11,023 bases of DNA from Planctomycetota bacterium (GTDB taxonomy: Bacteria; Planctomycetota; Phycisphaerae; WQYP01), in NCBI GenBank assembly GCA_021852245.1, contig JAJZNY010000425.1, positions 1-11,023 of the forward strand. Direction: 5' to 3'. Shown in pieces: positions 1 through 6,402 of the stretch. The translations under genes and the position numbers were made by a program. The notes beneath the pieces are model-generated. The model saw only the letters and a list, made by a program, of their open reading frames with translations, was not told the DNA's origin and did no database searches. Position 1 is the first letter of the stretch, and every line of letters starts with the position of its first letter.

Positions 1-4
1 CTGT

Positions 5-15
5 GGGGGGGGGGG
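5..15. repeat. Homopolymer tract of 11 G
   Basis: Eleven consecutive G residues lie in a stretch (1-123) with no supportable gene. Such tracts slip during replication and sequencing, so the length may be polymorphic or an assembly artefact. It is not inside a recognisable reading frame, so there is no direct evidence for a phase-variable gene here. Confidence 0.6.
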
Positions 16-52
16 CGGCGCGCAAACCGCACCGGTATTTTCGGGCTCGTTC

Positions 53-79
53 GGGCGCCCGGTTTCAACCCTGGCGCCC
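53..79. other. Inverted repeat (7-bp arms) downstream of the UDG-like gene
   Basis: GGGCGCC at 53-59 and GGCGCCC at 73-79 are perfect reverse complements around a 13-nt loop. The dyad lies about 45 bp beyond the stop codon of the reverse-strand UDG-like gene and could end or protect its transcript. No T-run follows on that strand, so it is not a canonical intrinsic terminator. Confidence 0.35.
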
Positions 80-123
80 TGTCCCGACGGCCGCACACGG
101 ATGCTTTAACAGGTTCCGGTGCC

Positions 124-818
124 TTAGTTCTCCGCCAAAAAGTTCGCAATAATGCTGTGGGCGCCTTGGACCGGACGAAACCCGGGCATCGATGGATGGA
201 AAATCTTCAGGCATCGCATTTGCTTCCCCGCGCCGACGCCTATGGTGCAGGACGCAAACCCTTTTTTCGGGCACTGCGTTTCGGAAATCGGTTTGAAGCC
301 TTCTATTCCCCGGACGTATTCATAAACCGATTTGCCCCAGCAGATGCAGTGCGTGATGCCAGGACGTTTAAAATTTCGCGATTCACCGCTTTGCTCCGCT
401 CCACCTGCTCAGGCGCTGCTTGCGCAATTTGCTTTTCGGATTTAACCAGTTCTTGGATGAAGTTGATGAAAGCTATTCGGCGGAGAAACCCGTCGACCTT
501 GGTGGTAATTTCAGGCATTGAGCCTCTGCCATAATTTCCCGTAAGGCCGGCCGCCACTTTCACGGAATACCGAAACGCCCTCGTATAGCGTGCCTCCTCG
601 TAAGCAAATTCCTCGATCGCGTTGGCCCAGGTGTCTTGACCAGACCACTCTCCGCGCCTTTTTTCATAATCCCCCGGACGAACAGGAATGTTGTGGGCAA
701 ACGCCATGATCCTCTGCCCAGCTCCCTTAAAATCCTTCCCCACGTACGGATACCATTGCAGGCCCTGAATCTTTTTAAATTCTGGATCATAGCCCGCGTC
801 TCGAGGGAACCTATCCAT
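124..818 (-). pseudogene. Uracil-DNA-glycosylase-like family protein, apparent frameshift
   Basis: Starts at the ATG at 818, with AAGGA six bases upstream. The frame stays open for 171 codons to a stop at 303-305, but its last 18 residues do not fit the rest. Moving one frame at about 358-361 gives a further 78 residues ending at TAA (124-126), for about 231 residues in all. The joined product reads like a UDG-fold protein: an N-terminal WYPYVGKDF segment (22-30), a FINFIQ segment (117-122), a hydrophobic strand ending CICWGKSVYEY, and a C-terminal IFHPSMPGF, like the HPS motif of the uracil-DNA glycosylase superfamily. The usual GESHY-type motif after the first segment is replaced by AFAHN, so catalysis is doubtful even if the frame is intact. 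It is divergent from the XamI-type R-M genes. The break may be a one-base deletion, a sequencing error or recoding (see 366-372). The family call is from motif pattern only. Confidence 0.6.
366..372 (-). other. T TTA AAC slippery heptamer in phase
   Basis: On the reverse strand the UDG-like gene reads ATT TTA AAC GTC CTG, so T-TTA-AAC has the X XXY YYZ phasing of a -1 ribosomal frameshift site. A -1 slip here would give ...EILN-RPG-ITHCICWGK..., joining exactly the two frames that make the family-like protein. The heptamer type is a well-known -1 site in coronaviruses. I see only a weak downstream stem with several wobble pairs, so a simple indel remains the likelier explanation. Confidence 0.3.
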
Positions 819-856
819 AACTTGTCCTTATTCTGGCGCTCAATTAATCAGCCCGT

Positions 857-934
857 GGGGACTATCCCCTCCCGAAGGTAACCGCCGGTTTACGTACGTC
901 GGGAAGCAGGGCCGCCGTGACGCGGGAACCGCGT
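857..934. promoter_or_regulatory. Divergent control region with two dyads
   Basis: Between the UDG-like gene and the endonuclease gene there are two short perfect dyads, each with a 3-nt centre: GGGGA-CTA-TCCCC (857-869) and ACGCGG-GAA-CCGCGT (920-934). The self-complementary ACGTACGT at 892-899 lies between them. A TATCAT hexamer at 951-956 could be a -10 element for the endonuclease gene, giving a leader of about a dozen bases before the ATG at 975, but no -35 is evident. The dyads resemble operators that limit expression of a restriction enzyme. No separate controller gene is visible. Confidence 0.35.
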
Positions 935-974
935 GCGGTTAGAATCAGTTTATCATCGTACGCTGGGGAAAACT

Positions 975-1934
975 ATGCTGCCTGTTAAAGCCAACGCCGA
1001 TAAACCCCACCTATGGAAAGACGACGTTGCCGCTTCGGTTGACCGGTTCAACAGGTGGTTCATGGAGTTCGCGCCGCGAGCGTTCCGCTCGACTCGAGTA
1101 CGGACAACAAGGGATGTAAAGGCCGCACTCATCGCCACCCGCGACCTGGCCGCGCTGGATCCCGTGATGCTCCGCAGGAACCCCGGCACGCTCCCGACGC
1201 TTCGAATGTGCACTTCACCCCCGCTGGCGGTGGACCGCCTGGTGGGGCTTTCCGGGGCGAGTAAATCGCTTATCGGTCGCATGGAAGCCGGTAAACTTGC
1301 TCCTCGCATGGACCGCAAGGCCCTGGACGAAAACCTGGGCAAAATCTGCCGGGTACTCCGAAAACTCCTGGACCGCGATATCTTCCCGTGGCTGGACGCG
1401 GGAGAGGCGCCGACCGATCGCGAGCGCGACCGCGCATCAACAATTGTGGCCGACAGGCTCTGCGGAGCAGTTGCCAATCCGATTGTCCGCAATGCCCAGG
1501 AACAGCGCCAGCTTAATCTCATCACAAGATGGTTGAAGCAGCACGGCTACCGTCGGCAGCCGCATCCCGCCGGAAAACCCATCTCAGAAATGAAAGCCGG
1601 CACCTACTCAGTTCGCATGAATATAAGGGTTGGCAGGGCCGTCCGAGTCAATCTTCCCGTGGACGTGGTAATCCAACCAAAGGAGATGCGCAAAAACCAC
1701 CTGCCGGTCCTTGTTGAGGCCAAATCGGCGGGAGACTTCACGAATACCAACAAGCGCCGCAAAGAGGAAGCCACCAAAGTGCGCCAGCTTGAGGAAGCCT
1801 TCGGGGAGGATGTGTGCTATGTCCTCTTCCTGTGCGGGTATTTCGGCAGCGACTACCTGGGATACGAGGCCGCTGAAGGAATCGACTGGGTATGGGAGCA
1901 TAGGATTGATGATTTTACAATGCTGGGGTTGTAA
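975..1934 (+). CDS. XamI-family type II restriction endonuclease
   Basis: A 319-residue protein recognised as a XamI-type endonuclease; the prototype enzyme cuts GTCGAC. The N-terminal half carries [19 protein letters not shown] (11-29), [11 protein letters not shown] and [11 protein letters not shown]. Residues 87-110 ([20 protein letters not shown] and following) resemble a helix-turn-helix. The C-terminal half has the nuclease core: VDVVI with D230, then LVEAK with E248 and K250, followed by [15 protein letters not shown]. This is a PD-(D/E)XK arrangement. I chose the ATG at 975 because GGGGA lies five bases upstream and the family-like sequence begins there. A GTG at 933 would add 14 residues but overlaps the dyad at 920-934 and lacks a good ribosome site. 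The methyltransferase starts 5 bp after the stop, so the two are co-transcribed. The core residues I can see are all present. The family call is confident; the recognition sequence is inferred by family. Confidence 0.88.
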   Translation: MLPVKANADKPHLWKDDVAASVDRFNRWFMEFAPRAFRSTRVRTTRDVKAALIATRDLAALDPVMLRRNPGTLPTLRMCTSPPLAVDRLVGLSGASKSLIGRMEAGKLAPRMDRKALDENLGKICRVLRKLLDRDIFPWLDAGEAPTDRERDRASTIVADRLCGAVANPIVRNAQEQRQLNLITRWLKQHGYRRQPHPAGKPISEMKAGTYSVRMNIRVGRAVRVNLPVDVVIQPKEMRKNHLPVLVEAKSAGDFTNTNKRRKEEATKVRQLEEAFGEDVCYVLFLCGYFGSDYLGYEAAEGIDWVWEHRIDDFTMLGL

Positions 1935-1939
1935 CTCGC

Positions 1940-3541
1940 ATGATTGCCGGGCGTCACAATACGACCGAAATGGAACGTGAATCGATTCAAGCCGTGCTCG
2001 ACGCCGCCAAATCCGCATCCGAGCGGAACCGACTGGGGCAGTACGCGACGCCCTACGCCCTTGCCGTCGATATCGCACGGTACGTCGGCGTACTCGTCGG
2101 CAACCAAAGTGAAGGAATTCACTTTGGTGACCCGTCGGTCGGCTCCGGGAGTTTTTTCTCTGCGGCGCTGGCGGTGTACGGCCCAGCTCGGATCAAGAGC
2201 GCCGTCGGCATGGAGATCGATCACGCCTTCGCTGAGGCTGCCCGCCGGCTCTGGAGCGCCGACGGGTTGGAGGTTGTGCACGGTGATTTCACCCGAATCG
2301 TCGCTGACAGTACGCACCCGCCTCCACCAAACCTCGTCCTGGCGAATCCACCTTATGTGCGCCACCACCACATCGAAAGCGATGAGAAAAAACGGCTGCA
2401 ACTTCTCGCACGCAGGATGGCTGGTGTTGAGGTCAACGGCCTTGCAGGCTTATACGTATACTTCATCCTGCTTGCCACCGCTTGGATGAGAGAAGGTGGC
2501 TATGCTGCCTGGCTGGTCCCCGCGGAGTTTATGGACGTTAATTACGGAGCCGCGCTCAAGGCGTTCCTCACCGACCGTGTGACGCTTATCCGCCTGCACC
2601 GATTCGCTCCGGAGGACGTGCAGTTCGGCGACGCGTTTGTCTCATCGGTGGTACTGGTGTTCAGGAAATACCCGCCGCCGAACGGCCACCGGACCGAGTT
2701 TACGTTCGGCGGCACGCTCGAACATCCATGTGGACGCGACTTGATTCCGCTCGACACCCTCCGCACGGCACGCAAGTGGACGGTTTACCCGTCCCACGCC
2801 CGGAATGACCAGAATCTTCTCAGCGATGGAACCGGCCCAACCTTAGGTGACCTCTTCCGCATTCAGCGCGGTATTGCCACGGGCCATAATAAATTTTTCA
2901 TCCTCGAACGCGCCGAGGCGCATCGCCGCGGACTGCCCGCAAAATACCTGCGCCCGATCCTGCCCAGCCCCCGCCAACTCAAAACGACCGTGGTCGAGGT
3001 AGATGCTGAAGGGTACCCAAGTAATGTCCACCCACTCTGTGTCATCGACTGCGATCTTGCCGAGCCGCTGGTCGAGAAACGGTATCCGGCCCTCTGGCAA
3101 TACCTGCAGTCCGCCGAGGCGCTGGGTGTCAGGAGCGGGTACCTTGTCGGGAAACGCAGCCCTTGGTATCGGCAGGAACAGCGCGAAGCGAGCCAGTTCC
3201 TCTGTACCTACATGGGCCGGGGATCGGAGGAAAAGCAGCCTTTCCGCTTTATCCTGAACAAATCCAACGCAATTGGGACCAATCTGTATCTGATGCTCTA
3301 CCCCATTGGGGGGCTGGCCAGAATCCTGCAGCGGGACCCCGGGCAAGCCGAAAAAATCCACACGCTGTTGTGCCAGATTACTGGCCGTGAGTTGCGAGGG
3401 GAGGGGCGCGTATACGGCGGCGGGTTACACAAGATAGAGCCCGGCGAGCTTTGCCGGGTCTCGGCGGATCGTTTCATTGAACGCTGGCCGGAATTGATCC
3501 GGTGGATACGGAAGCCTGTAACCTGTGGGCTCTTCGACTGA
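1940..3541 (+). CDS. Adenine-specific DNA methyltransferase of the XamI-type R-M system
   Basis: A 533-residue N6-adenine methyltransferase that should protect host DNA from the endonuclease encoded just upstream. Motifs appear in the gamma-class order: GQYATP (motif X-like, 33-38), [10 protein letters not shown] (motif I, SAM binding, 64-73), GMEID (motif II, 89-93), HGDF (motif III, 113-116) and NPPYVRHHH (catalytic motif IV, 135-143). The region after about 290 lacks these motifs and is likely the target-recognition domain, with [13 protein letters not shown] typical of such domains and PIGGLARIL near the end. The length matches single-chain N6-A enzymes of this type. The start at 1940 is 5 bp after the endonuclease stop; a GGGG 11 bases upstream is a poor ribosome site, so translation may be coupled. 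An internal ATG at 1970 is an alternative that would remove 10 residues. No frameshift or missing motif is seen. The pairing with the upstream gene is inferred from adjacency. Confidence 0.9.
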   Translation: MIAGRHNTTEMERESIQAVLDAAKSASERNRLGQYATPYALAVDIARYVGVLVGNQSEGIHFGDPSVGSGSFFSAALAVYGPARIKSAVGMEIDHAFAEAARRLWSADGLEVVHGDFTRIVADSTHPPPPNLVLANPPYVRHHHIESDEKKRLQLLARRMAGVEVNGLAGLYVYFILLATAWMREGGYAAWLVPAEFMDVNYGAALKAFLTDRVTLIRLHRFAPEDVQFGDAFVSSVVLVFRKYPPPNGHRTEFTFGGTLEHPCGRDLIPLDTLRTARKWTVYPSHARNDQNLLSDGTGPTLGDLFRIQRGIATGHNKFFILERAEAHRRGLPAKYLRPILPSPRQLKTTVVEVDAEGYPSNVHPLCVIDCDLAEPLVEKRYPALWQYLQSAEALGVRSGYLVGKRSPWYRQEQREASQFLCTYMGRGSEEKQPFRFILNKSNAIGTNLYLMLYPIGGLARILQRDPGQAEKIHTLLCQITGRELRGEGRVYGGGLHKIEPGELCRVSADRFIERWPELIRWIRKPVTCGLFD

Positions 3542-3804
3542 CGAGCCCGCGGCGATTTCAGTCACGTATCCTCTACGTCCCATTGCGACCCCTGCGGTTA
3601 AGCCCGTTTCCCTCCCCCGTGGCGAAAAGGCGATTCGCCGGCGGAGTTGGCCCCGCCCAGCGCCCGCTTCAACCTGCCGCCACGCAGCGCCCGGCAAATC
3701 TGCAAAAAAATGTCGGCTCGCCTCCTCGGCATACGCCTTATCAAGTGGCTGGCCACGGTGGTCAGCAGATGTGAATGTTCAGCATGCTTGTTAAGGAGAT
3801 ACAT

Positions 3805-4230
3805 ATGAAAGTTTTCGGCAAAATCTTTTCGGTCTTGGCCATTATCGCCCTCATCACTCTTTTGAACCCCTTCAATGTGCGGCCCGAAATAGGCAAGGGA
3901 ATCACCTGGATCAGTGCCCAAACCCAACGCTTTGGCAACTATCTTGCCGGTAAGCACGCAAAACACCATAGAATTCACGTACTGCCACACCTTGATCCAT
4001 TTCCACTTTTCAACAAGGGCGGCTTTGACGTGAAGGCATTTCAGAAGGCCATGAAGACTATAAATACGCCGTCAACCGCCCCGGCCACCACGCCGACCAC
4101 GCTCCCCACGCCCGTGCCCGGCAAACTCCCAACCCCATTTCCCGCCTTCACCCCGTTGAACACCCCGCCGCAGGCGCCATCCGTCCCCGCAATCATCCAG
4201 CGGGATATCAGCACCGGCACGTTCCGGTAA
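3805..4230 (+). CDS. Small membrane-anchored Pro/Thr-rich hypothetical protein
   Basis: A 141-residue protein that I do not recognise. The start is set by AAGGAGAT at 3793-3800, a near-ideal Shine-Dalgarno, four bases before the ATG; a longer frame from 3775 has no such site. Residues 4-20 form a hydrophobic segment after a short basic start (MKVFGK), either an uncleaved anchor or a signal peptide without an obvious cleavage motif. Residues 50-60 are rich in His and Lys. The C-terminal third (about 88-130) is dominated by Pro, Thr and Ala, suggesting an extended, unstructured extracytoplasmic tail. An intrinsic terminator lies 50 bp downstream. A similar small anchored protein follows at 4423. 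The opposite-strand frame through 3598-3990 has no ribosome site. Function unknown; it could be a cell-envelope or secretion-related component, but nothing shows this. Confidence 0.7.
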   Translation: MKVFGKIFSVLAIIALITLLNPFNVRPEIGKGITWISAQTQRFGNYLAGKHAKHHRIHVLPHLDPFPLFNKGGFDVKAFQKAMKTINTPSTAPATTPTTLPTPVPGKLPTPFPAFTPLNTPPQAPSVPAIIQRDISTGTFR

Positions 4231-4280
4231 GCTGCCCGCCCGCAGCGGCCTCTCTGCGCCGGGAACCCCCAAACCATCCA

Positions 4281-4309
4281 ACCATCGCCCCGCGGCGGTG
4301 GTTTTTTTT
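4281..4309 (+). terminator. Rho-independent terminator
   Basis: ACCATCGCC (4281-4289) pairs with GGCGGTGGT (4294-4302) with one T-G wobble, giving a 9-bp GC-rich stem and a 4-nt loop. A run of eight T (4302-4309) follows directly. This is a textbook intrinsic terminator for the small gene ending at 4230, and it makes the gene at 4423 a separate transcription unit or one under readthrough control. Confidence 0.85.
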
Positions 4310-4341
4310 GTTTCCAAATTTTTCCATTTTTGATGTCGGTT

Positions 4342-4387
4342 CCGCCCCTGCGGATTCGCTTATAGGGGTGGCTGCAATGGTTGCAGC
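4342..4387 (+). promoter_or_regulatory. Two tandem hairpins in the leader of the second small gene
   Basis: CCGCCCCT (4342-4349) pairs with AGGGGTGG (4364-4371) with one G-T wobble. GCTGCAA (4371-4377) pairs with TTGCAGC (4381-4387) around a 3-nt loop. They lie back to back, sharing base 4371, and end 23 bases before the AGGAG ribosome site of the gene at 4423, with a T-rich stretch between. Possible roles are attenuation, translational control or mRNA stability. No known riboswitch consensus was recognised. Confidence 0.4.
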
Positions 4388-4422
4388 TTGGATTTGTGTT
4401 TAACTTTTTTAGGAGTCTTACC

Positions 4423-4827
4423 ATGAACGCTCTCACCTCACCCAGGAACCCGCAGAACCCGAAACCCCGTAAAAATGCGGACCCATCCATTGCAAAATTG
4501 TTGGCCATGTTCGGAGCCGCCACAATCCTGATCGCCATAAATCTTCACGAAAAGCCCCATACGGCCGCCATCACCGTCCCGGTCACTCACTATTCCATCC
4601 CGGCCGAACTGGTCGATTCCGTCGGCGGACAATCCAATGCGATTTTGAATCCCGCCTCCGGCACCATCGCACCCGAGCCTTGCTACAAAAACCGCAGCGA
4701 CGACGTGAATTTCGGCAGGGGGCTGGGAACAACTGAACCCAGCACCGGCAAACCGGCCGCCCAATCGGAAAAGCAACCCGCGCTCACCGTTGCCGAAGTG
4801 GCAGCCGCAGCCGGCCCCCTGACCTAA
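4423..4827 (+). CDS. Small single-pass membrane hypothetical protein
   Basis: A 134-residue protein of unknown function. AGGAG seven bases before the ATG fixes the start; an in-frame ATG at 4381 has no such site. Residues 1-22 are rich in Pro, Asn and Lys, followed by a hydrophobic segment (about 23-41, AKLLAMFGAATILIAINL) that is probably a single transmembrane helix. With the positive charge before it, the N terminus is likely cytoplasmic and the rest outside. The remainder is low-complexity, rich in Ala, Pro, Thr and Ser, with one Cys in EPCYKN. It resembles the gene at 3805 in plan (strong ribosome site, one N-terminal anchor, extended tail) but shows no clear sequence similarity to it. 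No clear terminator follows. Confidence 0.65.
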   Translation: MNALTSPRNPQNPKPRKNADPSIAKLLAMFGAATILIAINLHEKPHTAAITVPVTHYSIPAELVDSVGGQSNAILNPASGTIAPEPCYKNRSDDVNFGRGLGTTEPSTGKPAAQSEKQPALTVAEVAAAAGPLT

Positions 4828-5075
4828 ACCCGGCAACCGTTACACTATTGCGAATATGGCGATAATAAATTTTACTTTTGCTGATCATGCATTACACTAC
4901 CCATATCCTCCGGCTGACGGGGTGCCTGTAAATCACTCCCATCCAGACCTGCCGACCGGAGATACCGGGGTTCCCCCGGCGATAAGATACTGATGCCCGT
5001 TCCGGGATGAGAGCACGTGGCGCTTTTAATATTTTTCTCATTCCCATCCCGCCATGCCCGGTAACGGAACTGATC

Positions 5076-5097
5076 TTTACCGCAGGGAAGCGGTAAA
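5076..5097. other. Perfect 8-bp inverted repeat
   Basis: TTTACCGC (5076-5083) and GCGGTAAA (5090-5097) are exact reverse complements around a 6-nt loop. On the forward strand CTGTTTTCC follows, a weak T-run. This could be a weak terminator for the small gene ending at 4827, a protein-binding dyad, or part of a structured RNA. Confidence 0.35.
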
Positions 5098-5131
5098 CTG
5101 TTTTCCAAATATCTACAAGGATGGTATCGAT

Positions 5132-5151
5132 GACGGTGCAAGCCGTCTTTT
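5132..5151 (+). terminator. Possible weak intrinsic terminator with GCAA tetraloop
   Basis: GACGGT-GCAA-GCCGTC forms a 6-bp stem, closed by a T-G wobble, with a GNRA tetraloop; TTTT follows immediately. The stem is short and the T-run is only four long, so termination would be inefficient. It is equally consistent with a stem of a structured RNA. Confidence 0.3.
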
Positions 5152-5263
5152 CGGCCTGGGGACGGAGAGCGAGAGGACAGCACCGACCGCTCGCGTGGCG
5201 GGATCCGATATGTTCGCGTCTATACCACGCGAATCGTTCGTGACGATAGTCTTCAGGGATGGC

Positions 5264-5295
5264 CCGAGCCCGTAAGCGGCTCCGCTTCGGCTTGG
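5264..5295 (-). terminator. Long imperfect hairpin just after trpG/pabA
   Basis: CCGAGCC (5264-5270) pairs with GGCTTGG (5289-5295) with one wobble, and inside it AAGCGG (5274-5279) pairs with CCGCTT (5282-5287), leaving a small internal loop. The hairpin begins 33 bp beyond the stop of the reverse-strand amidotransferase gene. No T-run follows on that strand, so it may act as an RNA 3' end stabiliser or a poor terminator. Confidence 0.4.
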
Positions 5296-5328
5296 CGCCC
5301 CCCGAATTTCAACCCGGCTGTGGCTGGC

Positions 5329-5916
5329 TCACGCAGCAACCGGTTTTGGGGATATCGCCAAAAAATTCTGAAGCAGACGATGCCCTTCAATCGTCAGAAA
5401 ACTCTCCGGATGAAATTGAACACCATGCAGGGGCCAACTTTTGTGCCGCACTCCCATGATTTCGTCTTCTTTGGTCCAAGCTGTAACCACAAAGTCGTCG
5501 GAAAGCGTGCCTGGCCGAATCACGAGGCTGTGATACCGCGCTGCTACGAACGGATTGCTTAAGCCGGTAAAAACCCCCTGATTGTCGTGAAAAATCTCCG
5601 AGGTCTTTCCGTGCATCAGACGCCAGTTTCTTTCCACCACCGCGCCAAAGGAATGACCAATACATTGATGCCCCAGACAAACCCCCAAGATCGGTATCTG
5701 AGGAGCGAAATGCTGCAAAATATCATTGCTGATACCCGCCTCGCGCGGGGTGCACGGACCGGGAGAAATTATAATTCGCTCAGGCTTAAGTGCTTCAATT
5801 TCGCCAATGGTTATTTTGTCATTACGCCGGACATCGATCTGAGCATCTGAAATCTCACCGATCCGCTGCACCAGGTTGTATGTGAAGGAGTCGTAATTAT
5901 CGATCAGTAATATCAT
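5329..5916 (-). CDS. trpG: Anthranilate/aminodeoxychorismate synthase glutamine amidotransferase subunit
   Basis: A 195-residue class I glutamine amidotransferase. It supplies ammonia from glutamine to TrpE (anthranilate, tryptophan pathway) or PabB (aminodeoxychorismate, folate pathway) in the cytoplasm. Diagnostic motifs are the N-terminal LLIDNYDSFTYNL, the oxyanion segment ISPGPCTP (50-57), the nucleophile elbow GVCLGHQ with Cys80, and GVQFHPES with His169 and Glu171, which complete the catalytic triad. Length and start match the family; the ATG at 5916 has GGGG directly against it rather than a properly spaced ribosome site. No trpE or pabB lies beside it, so TrpG cannot be separated from PabA; a single subunit often serves both pathways. 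It stands alone between the structured 4828-5328 region and the candidate replication origin. Confidence 0.93.
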   Translation of the reverse strand: MILLIDNYDSFTYNLVQRIGEISDAQIDVRRNDKITIGEIEALKPERIIISPGPCTPREAGISNDILQHFAPQIPILGVCLGHQCIGHSFGAVVERNWRLMHGKTSEIFHDNQGVFTGLSNPFVAARYHSLVIRPGTLSDDFVVTAWTKEDEIMGVRHKSWPLHGVQFHPESFLTIEGHRLLQNFLAISPKPVAA

Positions 5917-6034
5917 CCCCAGAGTTTAATCTCACCGCAGAGTCTATCCAAGTAACACGAAGATCAACATTGAGCTATGGTGCCGCAGCGGTCATCGACC
6001 GCTCCAAGCGATGCACAATTCCTGTCGATCGGTC

Positions 6035-6043
6035 TGTGGGTAA
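6035..6043 (-). promoter_or_regulatory. DnaA box, one mismatch
   Basis: The forward strand reads TGTGGGTAA, so the reverse strand is TTACCCACA, one base from TTATCCACA. It overlaps a GGTAACC sequence at 6039-6045, which recurs twice at 6331-6345. Confidence 0.45.
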
Positions 6044-6126
6044 CCTGTTAATAAGCTGTCTCGCGCGGTCGCTTTAGATGGAAAATTTGACATATTCAGG
6101 TTGGCTCCAAATCTCTAGAAGCGGCT

Positions 6127-6176
6127 TCTTGGCGGAGAGTCTTGCATAAAGACAGGTCGAGCCGTTTGAGCCAAGA
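6127..6176. repeat. Nested inverted repeat beside the DnaA boxes
   Basis: TCTTGGC (6127-6133) and GCCAAGA (6170-6176) are perfect 7-bp arms. Inside them GTCTT and AAGAC form a 5-bp dyad around a 5-nt loop (about 6139-6153). Immediately after comes GACAA-C-TTGTC (6175-6185), which runs into a weak DnaA box. The arrangement could form a cruciform or bind an origin protein. Confidence 0.4.
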
Positions 6177-6201
6177 CAACTTGTCCACCATAAATAAAAC
6201 C

Positions 6202-6210
6202 TGTGGATAA
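6202..6210 (-). promoter_or_regulatory. DnaA box, perfect
   Basis: TGTGGATAA on the forward strand is TTATCCACA on the reverse, identical to the high-affinity DnaA box. It is flanked on the right by an AT-rich stretch containing TTATATATGATCTTA. Confidence 0.7.
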
Positions 6211-6263
6211 CAGCATAATTCCTTGTTATATATGATCTTATGTAGCTATTCCCGAGCTTTATT

Positions 6264-6283
6264 CAGGCCCAAGACAGGGCCTG
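6264..6283. repeat. Perfect 7-bp inverted repeat within the origin region
   Basis: CAGGCCC (6264-6270) and GGGCCTG (6277-6283) around AAGACA. It is a GC-rich dyad between two AT-rich segments. No T-run follows on either strand, so a terminator for the dciA transcript is unlikely; a structural role at the origin is possible. Confidence 0.4.
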
Positions 6284-6402
6284 CTATTACGACGACGATT
6301 TATATATCTTATAGAGCACGATACGGGCGCGGTAACCGGGTAACCAAGAGCAAGTTTGGCAACTGTAGCCAGATGAGTCAAAATTCGATGCGGTGAAAGA
6401 AT

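Larger units (their letters stand above)
4828..5328. other. About 500 bp without a supportable gene, rich in hairpins
   Basis: No frame here has a ribosome site plus protein-like composition. Direct reading shows several inverted repeats: CCGGGG/CCCCGG at 4965-4979; TTTACCGC/GCGGTAAA at 5076-5097; GACGGT-GCAA-GCCGTC at 5132-5147, with a GNRA-type loop and four T after it; TCGCGTGG/CCACGCGA at 5191-5198 and 5225-5232; and a long imperfect stem at 5264-5295. This could be an untranslated region, a structured RNA or decayed DNA. No known RNA family was recognised on either strand. Confidence 0.4.

Noticed and set aside
53..79. Possible tRNA T-arm at the GGTTTCAACCC sequence
   Set aside because: The loop does not match the TTCRANY consensus and no acceptor, D or anticodon arms can be found around it.
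933..974. GTG at 933 as start of the endonuclease
   Set aside because: In frame, but it lacks a good ribosome site and overlaps the dyad at 920-934. The ATG at 975 has GGGGA at proper spacing and gives the family-like N terminus.
3598..3990. 130-codon reverse-strand frame across the start of the small gene at 3805
   Set aside because: No ribosome site, composition is not protein-like, and it opposes a forward gene with a near-ideal ribosome site.
4856..4993. 45-codon forward frame beginning MAIINFTFADHALHY
   Set aside because: No ribosome site, short, and no family recognised. The residues look less random than most shadows but this is not enough to call a gene.
5101..5160. Resemblance of GACGGTGCAAGCCGTC to part of a cyclic-di-GMP riboswitch
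   Set aside because: The characteristic GCAAA-G and tetraloop-receptor segments of that class are absent, so only a simple hairpin is supported.
5054..5275. 73-codon forward frame in the hairpin-rich gap
   Set aside because: No ribosome site, no recognisable motif, and it overlaps several inverted repeats.
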